Source of the DNA: Cliona cf. orientalis
Taxonomy: Eukaryota; Porifera; Demospongiae; Clionaida; Clionaidae
Direction of reading: 5' to 3'
NCBI GenBank assembly: GCA_963930775.1
Contig: OZ005699.1
Coordinates: 1 to 64,000 of the forward strand
DNA length: 64,000 nucleotides
The notes under the pieces: generated by a model
The model's input: only the letters and a program-made list of their open reading frames with translations
Told to the model about the DNA's origin: nothing
Database searches by the model: none
Part shown: one piece after another, positions 49,598-61,667 of the stretch
How the letters are laid out: each line of letters starts with the position of its first letter
Position numbering within the stretch: position 1 is the first letter of the stretch
Made by a program: the position numbers and the translations under genes

Positions 49598-52500
49598 CTA
49601 GCTGAACAATCCTGTGAAATTACTATTGATTGAGTTATTCTGAGTATTGGCGGCGGCTACAGCCGCTGGTGAGGTAGGTCTGGGGACAGGGGCTCTCTTT
49701 GATGATGACGGCTGGAGGTACGAGTCCCCACTCAGGGTAAGCACATCAGGACGCTCATCTTGTCGGTAACAAAGGCACCGACGAATGAAATTCTGAGGTA
49801 GAGAAATATTGATCCATTTTTCAGCTACAATAATTATAACATTGCAGTCTCACTTTGGCCTCTTGGCTGACTGGAGGCTTCGCTGGGAAAGTGACTTCTT
49901 TTGCTCGTAGGATAGTGTTCTGCTCGAGGATGCTTGCCTGCGTCAGGTTGTGACCAAATGGCTGCACAAATTATAATATTTAAAAACAACATGAAGACTA
50001 TGAAATTGTACGTACACGTACCTTAACTCCGTAGAGGCACTGGAAGAGGATGACTCCGACTGACCACACATCAACCTAACACAACACAGTTTACATTGTA
50101 CATAGGAACTATAATATGTATACATCGGTTACCTTTGATGATATTCTTGGAGGATCTTTACCGAGCACAAAACACTCGGGAGGCAGATACCTACAGTATT
50201 GTACAATACATACCCCTCAGCTTTCTAGAAGTGTTTCTACTGACCAGTAAGTGCCAGCTCCCTGTGAGGTGAGCTCCATCATTCCATCCGTACTCTCATG
50301 CTCCATTATCTTACTCAAACCAAAGTCCGTGATCTTTGCCTCATAGCTGTTCTGACCAGAACCAAGCAAAATGTTACCTAAAAAACACAAAAAATAGATC
50401 AAAAACATTCGATCTTTATGCTCACACTAGAAAGTGTACCTGGTTTGAGGTCAAAGTGTATAACTGGCGGCTTGATGGAGTTTAAGTATTTCAATGCTGA
50501 CATGACTTGAACAATGATCAGTTTAGCCTGTAACAGCAATAAAAGGGTCATAGCATTGTGCAAAAAGAGCTGGTTGCTAGGATACAAGACCACACCTCTT
50601 TCTCTGGAAGAGTATTGTTCTGTTTGAGTAGGAAATCCAAGTCATGTCCATCGATAAACTCGAGCACTGTGCAGAATCTAAAACGCAAAATAGACGAGCA
50701 CAAAGCACAAGAGAAAAGTATTAAGATTGTTGGTGGAATATCGATTAGTAATCTTACGAGTTGGAATCAATTTCAAAGACATCAAACAATTGCACGACAT
50801 GCTGCAGGAAGGGAGGGGCGGAGTCACAGGTCACATGACTATAGATAGGCATGATCGATTACTTACAATATGATCAAGCTTCTTGTGAATATTGTACTCT
50901 CGCAATGCATGTCTGAAACAACCATAGCAAACATAAAAATTACAATTTTGTATGATGGGTACGTCCCTCCACTTACTTGATATAATTAGCTTTCTTATCC
51001 TCTTTCCACTCTGAGCCGAGCTGGTGTATCTTACATGCGACGTATCTTTGTTCATCCATGTCAAATGCCTTGTAGACTTCACTGAAGCCACCCTTCCCAA
51101 TGAGGTGAAGGAGAAGGTAGCGATCGTGAAGGGTCGGGTGGTCCTTGAACCGAGATGAATCCTCCGCTGACAAACGCTTCTGTTCTCTAATGTGCAAATT
51201 TCTCTCTCTCTGCAGCTTCTCCAGCTCAGACTGGAGACTGGACTCCTCCTGTCAGTACACGTAATATCATAGATAACAGTGTTAATTCTATAACTATGCA
51301 AAGGGTGATTATTACCATAGATCTGGAAATTTTCGTGTAAAGAAACTTTCGTATGATAAATTTTTTGCGTACAAAAATTTTCGTAGGAACGACCCCTTAC
51401 CGCATTAGCATTAATAGTGCATGCTAATTTTCGAAAGATTAATTTTCATAGCCGCCATTGACTATGAAAATATTTTTACAATGAAAATTTCCAGATTTAC
51501 GGTAATACCTTCTTCAGTAGAGCAGCCCTGAGTTTGAACAGCTCATCTCTCTCCATGTACTCTTGAGGTGTGAGGCTCATAAGGTTTGCCGGTTTAGCAA
51601 ATCCATCCTCGCTACCTCCACCACTGCTGCTGGCTGCTGCTGATGCCTGCTTCCCCCCTCGACTTGCCTTCCCCCCGGACCCACCTCCCCCCTGACCCTG
51701 GCCCCCGGAGGATCCTGGTTTGCGTTTGGTGAGTTGTTTCCTCTGTCTCTCCAGCTCCTCCCTGTGACTGGCCACGGCCGCTTGCTTCTGAGCCAGCTCT
51801 ATGAACGCAAATCCATCCAACCACGCCTCCACAAACTGAGCACCTTTCCTATAGAATACGCATAGTCACCAGATCACATGACATGTCACATGACTATAGA
51901 ACTACAGCTACCGTAGATCTGGAAATTTTCGTGTCAAGAAACTTTCATATGATAAATTTTTGTATAAAAAAATTTTCGTAGGAACAACCCCTTACCACAT
52001 TAGCGATAATAGTGCATGCTAATTTTTGTAAGATTAATTTTCGTAGCCGCCATCGACCATGAAAATATTTTTACAACAAAAATTTCCAGATTTACGGTAT
52101 AATAATATTATTACAGCGTCACCTTTGTGTGATGAATCTTCCTAGCCTGAGTTGGTTCTGCACTGCCTCTTGCCGTCGCTGCTTCTTCTCTGCTCCACAC
52201 TAAATAAAAATGAACACAAAAATCTCTCATCCATTCACAAAATTCAACACTATTCATTTACCTTTTCAATGAGCAGCTGTTTCCCAACAGAGAGGCATTT
52301 GTTCAGCCTAGCCGTTGTAGTCTCCAGCTTTTCACTTGAGAGTGTGAGGAAGTGCTCCAGCTCCGAGACCCTTGACTGAAGTGCTGAGACCTGGGAACTG
52401 GTCTGAGATCGTCCCTCCATCTCCGCCAGACGGTGAACTGTCAGCTCAGTCTGAACACCAATAGCAGCATTGGGAGGGGAAGAGGAGGCGCGTCCAACCA

Positions 52501-53333
52501 CACCCCCACCAGTACCGACACAGCCAAAGTAGTCTTTGATTTGCCGAGACTCTAAACGACGAACTTTAGACCCACCACCTCCTGCATACACATGTATACA
52601 TTTAACACAGTAAAGGATGAAATACCGTAGATCTGGAAATTTTCGTGTAAAGAAACTTTCGTATGATAAATTTCCGTGTAAAAAAATTTTTCATAAGAAT
52701 GACCCCTTACCGCATTAACGTTAATAGTGCATGCTAATTTTCGTAAGATTAATTTTCATAGCCGCCATCGACTACGAAAATATTTTTACAATGAAAATTT
52801 CCAGATTTACTATAGGCTTCAGTGTACTAGCTAAATTTGGCCACAACATGCTCACATACATGATCTAGGACTAAGATTAATGATTTATTTTGGCCGTGTA
52901 TCCTGCGGACCTTTGGTACCTCCAGAGTGAATCCTCTTCCTAGCTCCCCTGCTACTGTCATGGCCGCCAGCACCAGCGGCAGCTGCCCCACTCACTTGAT
53001 GCACTCCACCAACCAATGTTGAAGAAATATTTGACTCAGGAGAGCTTTGGTGGCTCTAATCAGCAGGGCCACGGTAGAGAGATAATAAGTGATAATAATT
53101 TAAAGACACTAGTGTTGATTACCTTGCCGGCGATCCTTGCCTCGAGCAGCTCTCGTTTCTGCGGGTCTAGAGCCTCCAGCTCGTGGGTACTAATAGACTC
53201 TGAATGAAATAAAACAGCAAAATAGCTTTCAAGAAAATTTAGACACAAATGAAGACCTACCTAGATCCTCCGTGTTGACCCACGAGGCGTTTGTCGACTC
53301 TCCAGCGCTGTCTCCGTCCTCAACTTCCATCAT
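49598..53333 (-). CDS. TLK: Tousled-like kinase
   Basis: Nuclear Ser/Thr kinase acting on ASF1 in chromatin assembly (family knowledge). Start ATGATGGAAGTTGAGG at 53333; the TLK N-terminal block [20 protein letters not shown] follows. Then Ser-rich and coiled-coil parts ([30 protein letters not shown]) and the pre-kinase helix [13 protein letters not shown]-type region. The kinase domain: [20 protein letters not shown] (Gly loop), [20 protein letters not shown] (Lys), [44 protein letters not shown] and [16 protein letters not shown]. The ending [12 protein letters not shown] precedes the stop at 49598-49600. Three near-identical MITEs occupy its introns. Head to head with NOL11 (98 bp between ATGs). 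Confidence 0.95.
51313..51504. mobile_element. 192-bp TACC(A/G)TAGATCTGG MITE, family A copy 1
   Basis: Inverted ends TACCATAGATCTGGAAATTT and (reverse complement) TACCGTAAATCTGGAAATTT. The interior shares 'aatagtgcatgctaatttt' and 'catagccgccattgactat' with the copies at 51909 and 52623. In a TLK intron. Confidence 0.92.
51909..52099. mobile_element. 191-bp family A MITE, copy 2
   Basis: Starts TACCGTAGATCTGGAAATTT and ends AAATTTCCAGATTTACGGTA. Same orientation and interior as copy 1, about 600 bp away, in another TLK intron. Confidence 0.92.
52623..52814. mobile_element. 192-bp family A MITE, copy 3
   Basis: Starts TACCGTAGATCTGGAAATTT; the right end is mutated (CAGATTTACTATA in place of CGGTA). 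Same orientation as the other two, in a further TLK intron. Confidence 0.92.
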
Positions 53334-53431
53334 CACTATGCACGCAATGACGATGGATTTCTAAATAATGCACATCACGCACCCCACGTGTCTGGTGAAG
53401 GTCGTCAATGTCATGTGCTAGGATCTAGGAG

Positions 53432-56400
53432 ATGGAACTGGGCGAAGGTTTTAAGCTTTGCTCTGGTTTGTGCATCGGAGCTCGAGCTGGAAGAGAGAAA
53501 AACCAACTCCTTCTATCACTTGATATTGGAACGGTTCAAATCTATGACGTATGTGACATCAGATCTCCTCGATCTACTCTTCACTGATGGAGAGTCACAT
53601 TATCATGTAGCTGTCTACCTTGATTACACAGGCTATTTCTCACAGCTGTATTAATAGTTGGCAGCTTCCATCAGATCAGTGCCTCTGTTCTCCAGCGATC
53701 TACCACTCTTCATCAGATCACTACTGGGCTGTGCGGAGCAGCAGGGGAAAACACTCGGCCAATACATCGCTACCGGTACATCTGTGTTCACACCTATACT
53801 GTGATATATAGTGATAGTGGGATGTAGTCTTTGAGGATTGATCTAGGCTACAAAAATGGATTTTTTCTCTGTGTTTCTAGCTGGAATTGCTGAGCTGGCA
53901 TTGTGGTGATGATGACATGCTTGCTGGCAAGTCGGTTGCTCTCCCTCACTCAAAAGTCTTCACATTACTGGATACGCCATCCACTGATAGTCCGGCCGTC
54001 GTCTATGGCAGTGGGGGTGTGGCTGTGGGAGGAGCCAATATACGGCTGACTGAAGCAGAGAGAGATAAAAAGTTGACAAATTCGATGTAAGTTGACAATA
54101 TTATGGGTATACATAAAATAAAATACCGTAGATCACAAATTTTTTGCCGTTAAAAAATTTTCGTTGACGACCTTTTCCAATGAAAATTAAAGACGCGAAA
54201 TATTTTGTGCAATGTACATCAACCTATACCTATTTTGGTCACTAAAGTCTGGTGAAAAAATTTAGACTATGCGAAAAATTTACAAGCGAAAAATTTTACC
54301 AGCGAAAATGTCCCGATCTACGGTATTCTTTCTTTCCATAATCTAATATCAGGGTGCTGTCGGCTGATATTGTCTGCTTTGGTGGTGCTGAGTATGTATG
54401 TGTTGTCAGTGGTGCTAGCAGTGGTAGTGGTGATGCAACCATCAGACTGTGGTCTCTGAGTGAGAGGGAAGCCAAGCCACTGCCTGCCTCAAGCCTCACC
54501 AACACTGTAAGGAACTAGCTACTCTCTCACCATCACTGTTGGCTGATCATTTTCACTGCCGTACTGTAGAATGGTGTTGTGGACTGCTGTGTGTGTGGAA
54601 CATCACTCATTACAATTGGTACGTATTTCAATCACATTTTTTATTTACTGTATAGCTAGAAATATTGGCAGGGATTAAATTTGGCGGTTGGGCCCAAAAT
54701 CGCAATTTGCAGGGATATTGGCGGATTTAAATTTGGTGGTTCGGTATGGGATTGCCATACGTATATATGCGAGTAGGAAATTTTGGTAGATTTTTTAATA
54801 ATTTGGCGGTTGTAATATAGACCGCCAAACCACCAAATTTAATTCCCTGCCAAATTTTCCGGCTATACGGTACTTACATGTAGTTTGTCATTCATTTCAT
54901 GATACAGGTGGCGATGGTTGCTTGTGTAGATGGAGCATTATGGATATTCTCCATACACGTACACTAATGCCGACTCAGCAGTGTACCCTCACACCTCCAC
55001 CACTACACACAGTCTCCGTGTCATGTGACTACTTTGTTATAGTGGGTGTGGCCAGCGAAGGCACCCAGCTCTCAATATGGGACGTCTCCTATTTGACCAA
55101 TCAGGGCAACTCTTTGTTGAGTGACCACACCCCCTCCTTGGATCATGTGACATGCTGTGTGTGTGGTTATGTTGTTGTGTGCGGGAGGGATTGTGTGACT
55201 CTCGTCAGCATGAGGGAGAGAACCAATTATGGAACGCTGGCTGCCGCACTTGGGAGAGGTCAGAGTTCAACTACCATTAGTGGAGATCAAAGATTGTCCG
55301 AGAATAGTGGGACAGGAGCCGTCAGTGTACAGGTGAGATTGAAAGTTTCTACCGTGATAATAATGTATTTTTATTTTCTTAGGGTGACATACAAACACAT
55401 GTACAGAGAGATATGTTGAATATTCTCATCGACAGAAACAGGGTAAAGAGATATTTTTGTGAACTAATAGCTACATCATCTGGATACTGGCTACACATGT
55501 GCAGACCCCTACGCTGGAGCAGTTCATGAAGGAGTTTGCTGTGGTGCCCCAACTGGACTACTCATTAGTGATCAATCGGTTGCTAGAGGAGACAGAATTC
55601 TGGGCTAGGGACGCTATGCTGCGCCTACTCCAGGATAACATCTTCCCTTCAAGGTATATACCCTTATGTAATTGAACGTGAGCCTCCCCCTTATGTAATT
55701 GATGTCATTCATGTGTCCCCTTATATTGTATGCCACAAGCTTACCAATTATAATGTCATGTATGTTATGTGTAGCAAAAATTAAAAATTTATAAAAATAT
55801 TCTCTGCCTGACAATGTCCACCAAAAAAACACTTTTCTGCCGGACGATGTCCAGCAAACTATAAAAATATTCTCTGCCGGACAATGTCCAGCAAACTTTA
55901 TAAAAATATTCTCTGCCGGACAATGTCCACCAAAATAATATTTTCTGCCAGACGATGTCCAGCAAACTATAAAAATGTTCTCTGCCTGACAATATCCAGC
56001 AAAATTTATAAAAATATTCTCTGCCTGACAATGTCCACCAAAATAATATTCTCTGCCGGACAATGTCCACCAAAATTTATAAAAATATTCTCTGACGGAC
56101 AATGTCCACCAAAAACACTTTTCTGCCGGACGATATCCAGCAAACTATAAAATTATTCTCTGCTGGACAATGTCCACCAAAATAATATTTTCTGCCGGAC
56201 GATGTCCAGCAAACTATAAAAAATATTCTCTGCCGGACAATGTCCACCAAAAATATTCTCTGATGGACAATGTCCACCAAAAAACACTTTTCTGCCAGAC
56301 GATGTCCAGCAAACTATAAAATTATTCTCTGCTGGACAATGTCCACCAAAATAATATTTTCTGCTGGACGATGTCCAGCAAACTATAAAAATATTCTCTG

Positions 56401-57754
56401 CCGGACAATGTCCACCAAAAAACACTTTTCTGCCAGACGATGTCCAGCAAACTATAAAAATATTCTCTGCTGGACAATGTCCACCAAAATAATATTTTCT
56501 GCTGGACGATGTCCAGCAAACTATAAAAATATTCTCTGCCGGACAATGTCCACCAAAAAACACTTTTCTGCCAGACGATGTCCAGCAAACTATAAAATTA
56601 TTCTCTGCTGGACAATGTCCACCAAAATAATATTTTCTGCTGGACGATGTCCAGCAAACTATAAAAATATTCTCTGCCGGACAATGTCCACCAAAAAACA
56701 CTTTTCTGCTGGACGATGTCCAGCAAACTATAAAAATATTCTCTGCCGGACAATGTCCACCAAAAAACACTTTTCTGCTGGACAATGTCCAGCAAACTAT
56801 AAAAATATTCTCTGCCGGACAATGTCCAGCAATAATCTCTCTGCCAGACATGTCTAGCAAAATAATAAAAACCTCAATCATATTGCTGCTCGGACTGCAA
56901 TTTTCATATTATACTTCTTTGATTTAGTTTGGTTGGTGAATTGCTTGAAGCAGCACTGGGGAACAAGGACTGGGTAAGTACTGTAATGTTTGATATGTCT
57001 CCATCTCATATTAATCATAGCTACTTTTGGTTCTGTGCAGCCTTTGATCATTGTTGTACTTGAGAAATGCAGTGATTGTGTACCAGAGGGCACCACAGTC
57101 AAGCTGTTGGAAGCAGCACTCAAGTTAGTACCATCACCATCTCTGCATTGTGCTATGTTTCATTTATTGTCATTTTCCTTCAGGCTGCCTTGCCCTGTCT
57201 CTGTCAGTGATGGTGGATTGAGCAGAGATCAGTTGCTAGTGTCACTGCTCAGTGTTCCTGTCAACGATGGCTTGCTGCATCTACCTCTCTCTCAACTGCC
57301 ATTCAACTCTGTCCTAGTAAGACTGAAAAATTTAGGCATTTGTAGGCGTACAAATTTGTTTACTCTTCAGATACTGCTGGAGTGGTTGTGTCATCGCGTG
57401 GATATGTCACATCTACTGACCACACCCACCCATCTAAGCTCCTCCCACCAGCTGTCGTATGATTGTGTCCTAGACTGGATCTCAGTATTGGTGGATGTGC
57501 ACTTTACTGAACTGACTCTACAGCCTCAGGCCAGGCACATGCTTAGTAAATTACATGGAACGATCTTTAAACAGGTATAATAAACAATATTGAATTTGGC
57601 ATAATGGAGCATTACTGGCACATCCATTGTTTAGGTGAAGTGTCTTGATCACCTATCAATAGCAGGGGCTGCTCAGCACATGACCAAGGCCACACCCACA
57701 AACTCCTCTGATAATTGGTTGTACAAAATTGAAAAATTACCCATCAATATTTGA
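53432..57754 (+). CDS. NOL11: NOL11-like nucleolar protein
   Basis: UTP-A/t-UTP component of the small-subunit processome (family knowledge). Exons include 53432-53548, 53632-53775, 53881-54086, 54353-54506, 54570-54618, 54908-55332, 55383-55442, 55505-55653, 56928-56973, 57041-57123, 57184-57316, 57371-57574, 57635-57754. The N-terminal beta-propeller begins MELGEGFKLCSGLCIGARAG and LLLSLDIGTVQIYD; later blades: FGGAEYVCVVSGASSGSGDA, LSIWDVSYLTNQGN, VVCGRDCVTLVSM, TLAAALGRGQ. The helical C-terminal part has KDWPLIIVVLEKCSDCVPE and VLDWISVLVDVHFTEL, which match NOL11's MDWICLLLDANFT region. It is shorter than human NOL11 in the middle. One intron holds a 1.1-kb repeat array. Confidence 0.82.
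54124..54325. mobile_element. 202-bp family B MITE, copy 2
   Basis: Starts TACCGTAGATCACAAATTTT and ends AAAATGTCCCGATCTACGGTA-type inverted repeat. Same length and layout as 31601-31802, with recognisable shared phrases (cctatacctattttggt and its reverse complement), so the two copies may be inverted relative to each other. In a NOL11 intron. Confidence 0.88.
54646..54872. mobile_element. 227-bp TACYGTATAGC MITE, family D
   Basis: Inverted ends TACTGTATAGCTAGAAA.. and (reverse complement) TACCGTATAGCCGGAAAATT. The interior repeats 'aaatttggcggtt' and its inverse, forming a long imperfect foldback. In a NOL11 intron only 320 bp after the family B copy. Confidence 0.88.
55790..56875. repeat. 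Intronic minisatellite of palindromic units
   Basis: More than 30 half-units of about 32-36 bp, mostly alternating two types, one ending CCACCAAAA and one ending CCAGCAAACTATAAAA. Each half-unit contains the odd-length palindrome GGACAATGTCC or its variant GGACGATGTCC. Together the pair forms a higher-order unit of about 68 bp. The array fills most of the NOL11 intron 55654-56927, the largest in the gene. Long open frames exist on both strands (up to 242 codons), a by-product of the stop-free unit. Confidence 0.93.
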
Positions 57755-57887
57755 ATTATCATGCAGTTGATGCTTGCTATGCAATTTTATGCGCATGCGC
57801 GCGATTAATGCTTAGGGCGGTGCCCTAAGCACTGGGTGTGGTCTTCTCTGGCACCTGTACTTTCATCGTCTAGCTGCGCGCGCTGCT

Positions 57888-58642
57888 ATGGCGTCTGTTC
57901 CCGTCACTTCGGGACCGAATCGAAACAAGTACTGGCTCAATAATCGAGGGATGTGGCTCGGATACCTCACGACCGTCGCCATACTTCACTGCCTCATTCT
58001 CAGCATACCCTTCCTCACAACGCCCCAAGTCTGGACCATCACACACGTCATACATAACATCGTGAGTAAAGAGTTATACTGATATTGAATAGGAGTAAGT
58101 TTTGTTGTTCAGGATGGCCTATTTGATAGATGGAAGCAAATTATTTAACGTGGTGTGCTTTAATTGGAATTATAGCCTAAATTTGCCGAGTCGATCACAC
58201 TGGTATATACTATAAAGAAGCATGTATATCTAGAACCAAATAACCTTATGATTTATATAATACTACTATTGTTTCTGGCCTAGGGTATGTACATCATGTT
58301 TCATCACTTGAAGGGTACCCCTTACCCAACGGGGGACCAGGGGGCCACACGCAGACTCACCAACTGGGAGCAGATTGATGATGGAGAACAGTTCACTGCC
58401 ACCAGAAAGTTCCTAATTACTGTTCCAGTAGTGCTGTGAGTGTTGCTCTCTCTCTCTCTCTCTCAGATACCCAGTGCAAATGCTCTCCCTTTCTCTCTCT
58501 CTGCAGGTTTATTCTTGCAAGTATCTACACAGCTTTCAGTACTGTACATACTGTGATTAATATCTTAGCTTTATTGCTAGGGGTTGTACCCAAACTACCC
58601 ATGCTGCACGGATTTCGTTTATTTGGCATTAACAAGTATTGA
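57888..58642 (+). CDS. ORMDL: ORMDL sphingolipid-homeostasis protein
   Basis: Three exons (57888-58061, 58284-58435, 58507-58642) give about 153 residues, the family length. Blocks in order: [99 protein letters not shown], and the C-terminal [15 protein letters not shown], nearly the same as in vertebrate ORMDLs. ER-membrane negative regulator of serine palmitoyltransferase (family knowledge). A ceramide synthase gene lies 12 kb upstream in the window. Confidence 0.97.
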
Positions 58643-59154
58643 CAACACAATAATAATTATATTGTATCAAAATTGCTGATTTTTGTGTATATAATATCCT
58701 GTGTATGTTGGCAGAGACGGCTATCCAGCACAAATACTAGCCAATCCCATTAGTGTGCATACAGCTGCCAAATGATGATATTTGTAGTAAATGGAATTGT
58801 GTGCATGAACACAGGAGTAATGTGTGTGGAAATCACATGAACATTTTGGCATACATACATCACATGTACAGCATTAACTTAATACGGTATTATTATTGCA
58901 GATAGATATGTCATGGATGTGCAAGGAGAATGAACTGTATGCACATCGCTAACATTCAACAAAAATGGTGCAAATTACAGCCTCATTGCCATGTTCCCCA
59001 GACTGCAACCTACTAAAAATATAGCTGAGAGGGGCCATAACTATTATAGGCAATGAGGCAATAACACAACAATATCAAGACATCAAATTGCACAAACTTT
59101 GCAAATAAACAATGGAATGGTCGATCAATTTAGAAAAAAATTCATTTGGCTCAC
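58643..59154. other. Intergenic between convergent genes
   Basis: 3' flanks of ORMDL and of the minus-strand mucin-like gene; nothing recognised. Confidence 0.6.
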
Positions 59155-59928
59155 TTAATCATGTTCTTCTTCATCAAAATAGACAGTTGGTGCTAGCTGA
59201 ATATATGAATGCTTTTTCTTAACTCGCTGACAGCAAAGACATGACAGTGACGTCACAAGAAAAGTCAAAATGGCCGTCCCAGGAATAGAGATGCCCAAAG
59301 ATAGACCGATCTTTGATGTACAATCTCCAGAGCAGGCCTGAGGAGGAGATGGTGTATTAGAACAGTGTGCACCATTGTTGACTGTGACAGTGATGGGAGG
59401 GCCACACCCAGTCGAGTGCATGGTCTGATGGGATCTACTTGGCAGCAGCTGAGTGGTTGTAGTTGGTACGGGCTCAGGAGGTGGGGTATAAGAGCCGGGG
59501 GGAGATACAGTGGCGGTAGGCATTCCAGGAGAACCATGGGAAGTAGACATAGATGGAGCTTTTGTACTGCTACTAGAACTGCTGCTAATGATCATGGAGC
59601 TTGTAGCAATGGCGGTAGATGTGACCACACCCCCCGTTTGACTTGATGAAGAGCTGGATTCAGACGAGGAGACTGACTCAGATGTTGAAAGTGCCTTTCC
59701 GAGGGAGTTTTGGGAATTTGTTGGTTCGTGTGGAACGGTGGGTGCGGTGATCGCCATGGAACTCGAAGGTAGAGTCGAGAAATTGGTTGGCGAATGTACG
59801 TTAGGCACGATACGAACGATCTCCTCGTCTTCTAAATCTAACTTGCGGTTGAGCGCGACCAGAGAGCTGAAGCATACCGGCCACAGAAGCGCACACAGCA
59901 CACTCACAACTTGCAGATGCAGCTTCAT
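59155..59928 (-). CDS. Mucin-like single-pass membrane protein A
   Basis: One uninterrupted exon, 257 residues. Signal peptide MKLHLQVVSVLCALLWPVCF; a Ser/Thr/Pro-rich ectodomain (long Ser runs near residues 85-130, likely O-glycosylated); a short Cys-containing juxtamembrane piece (TGCGPPITVTVNNGAHC, then CSGDCTSK); a membrane helix IGLSLGISIPGTAILTFLVT; a Cys pair (CLCC); and a short cytosolic tail KKKHSYIQLAPTVYFDEEEH. The tail has two tyrosines and an acidic end. No family recognised. Intronless in a neighbourhood of many-exon genes. Divergent from the similar gene at 60267. Confidence 0.85.
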   Translation of the reverse strand: MKLHLQVVSVLCALLWPVCFSSLVALNRKLDLEDEEIVRIVPNVHSPTNFSTLPSSSMAITAPTVPHEPTNSQNSLGKALSTSESVSSSESSSSSSQTGGVVTSTAIATSSMIISSSSSSSTKAPSMSTSHGSPGMPTATVSPPGSYTPPPEPVPTTTTQLLPSRSHQTMHSTGCGPPITVTVNNGAHCSNTPSPPQACSGDCTSKIGLSLGISIPGTAILTFLVTSLSCLCCQRVKKKHSYIQLAPTVYFDEEEHD

Positions 59929-60266
59929 TTTGGCTTCTTATTCTAATTGACGCCCATCACAATTACTACGCATGCGCATTACGCGCATGCATGACATTGC
60001 AATGACCAGTGGACCTATTATTGTATCCGTATACTAAACCACATGATACATGCGTGCCATGACGAAATATTCATGTTTCTCATTGTCAGTACAGTGAACT
60101 GAACCGGTGTGTGGCGCATCCATTTTTTCAAGCCCTTGAACTGCACTGTGTAAGTGAGCTCTGCAATCTTATCTCTGGCTGTGCTGATCACGTTTTATGT
60201 TTGCAGTGAATCACCATCAGCCCAATAGCAATCCAGCCAGCTACCTCTCACAGCAAACCAGCAACG

Positions 60267-60758
60267 ATGTTGACAGCAGTCCTGCTTCTAGCGATATGTG
60301 GGTTCTTTCACGAATCGCAAGCACAATCTACGAGTACCTCGGTGGTCCCCATGCCTTCACAGAGTTCGAATTTTCCTGGAATGCCCACCAACTCTATGAC
60401 TAACTCTATGTCTCCTGGCGACAGTTCTTCTGTACCTCCGACCCATTCCTCATCGATGCAGCCGGTGCCAACACCAACAATGACGACACCTACCCCAACT
60501 CCTACCCCAACTACTGAGCCGCCTACGGGGCCAACCGATGAGCCAACCACACAGAGGCCAACCTCACCGGGGTCAACCACTACTCAATCTCCTCCTCCTA
60601 CTACGTCCGGCCGTCGTCACAACGTTGGGCTGGCTGTCGGTCTGACACTGCTAGCACTCGTTATCGTAACAGTGGTCGTCGTGGTTGCAGCCATCTTCAT
60701 CTATAAGAAATACGGCAAGTACAAGTCTGGCAATTACGAAGTACTAGCATCTGATTAG
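60267..60758 (+). CDS. Mucin-like single-pass membrane protein B
   Basis: One coding exon, 163 residues. Signal peptide MLTAVLLLAICGFFHESQAQ; a Ser/Thr/Pro ectodomain with TTTPTPTPTPTT-type repeats; a membrane helix (VGLAVGLTLLALVIVTVVVV) and a short tail KKYGKYKSGNYEVLASD with three tyrosines. A TTTGCAG acceptor at about 60200 suggests an intron in the 5' UTR. Same plan as the divergent gene A but little residue identity outside composition. Plausible cell-surface mucins; function unknown. Confidence 0.82.
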   Translation: MLTAVLLLAICGFFHESQAQSTSTSVVPMPSQSSNFPGMPTNSMTNSMSPGDSSSVPPTHSSSMQPVPTPTMTTPTPTPTPTTEPPTGPTDEPTTQRPTSPGSTTTQSPPPTTSGRRHNVGLAVGLTLLALVIVTVVVVVAAIFIYKKYGKYKSGNYEVLASD

Positions 60759-61667
60759 ACGAGCAGGGGTAAACTCTATTGGTGTACACTTTCACTGGTT
60801 GCTGTAAATATATCGAGTTTTTGTGTGTGTAGTTGAAATTGTGTTGACTTTTATTTGCCAATTGTATCATTGTGATCGCCGCTTTAACATTTCAATGTTC
60901 TTTTTTGTACACTGAAATCTGTTAACACAAACTCTCTTTAATCCTTTTGTATTATATAGAAATTATGTTGCTAACAATGTTATAATATTGCATAAAATTT
61001 TTCACATAACAATAAGCAAATCCTTACAGTGATATGATTTGTCTGTTAAGTAGAGCACAATGGCATTGTAATGTGCTGACACAATGAAGCTCAAACATGT
61101 AGCCTCAAGATATGATACAGGTGTGTACGTACTGAGATACTTTGATAACCCACAAGGGTCACTGGAGAGGTATCAGTGATTAACCTCCCGCCAGCCAAAG
61201 GGGACAGTACCTGCCATTATCGTGACTTCCTACCTACAACGCATTCAACTTTCACATGTACATGCTATTAATTTATTATGGTATGTAGTTCGCTGGCCTG
61301 GATGTGCAAAAGGAAGGTGTTGCTTGTATAAATATTCCCAAATGATAAGTGTTATCCGAAAGAGCAAAAAATATCACTTAGAATAATCTCAGAGCAGATT
61401 ATTATAACACTGTATGGAATACAAAAATAGAATGTCAGACGGCTTGATCAGGTGCTGTGTAGCAGCCTAACGTCAATGAAAAGATAGCAACAGAAAAACA
61501 TGAGCATATACACGAGTAGGATGCAGAGGAACGGCTTTCAAGATTACTGTTAAGTCAACAATTGAGGTACATGTAGCAGATGTCCAAGACACTAGCGACT
61601 ATTCAGTTAAGAAAGTGTAAAAATATACTATACCAGAGGAATGAGAGAGTATGATGAAATGAGGACA
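60759..61667. other. Intergenic between convergent genes
   Basis: AT-rich 3' flanks of the mucin-like gene B and of the aquaporin-like gene. No gene, RNA or clear repeat seen. Confidence 0.5.

Noticed and set aside
55614-56881. Long ORFs on both strands (up to 242 codons) in the NOL11 intron
   Set aside because: By-product of a stop-free palindromic minisatellite; repetitive peptides with no domain and located inside an intron.
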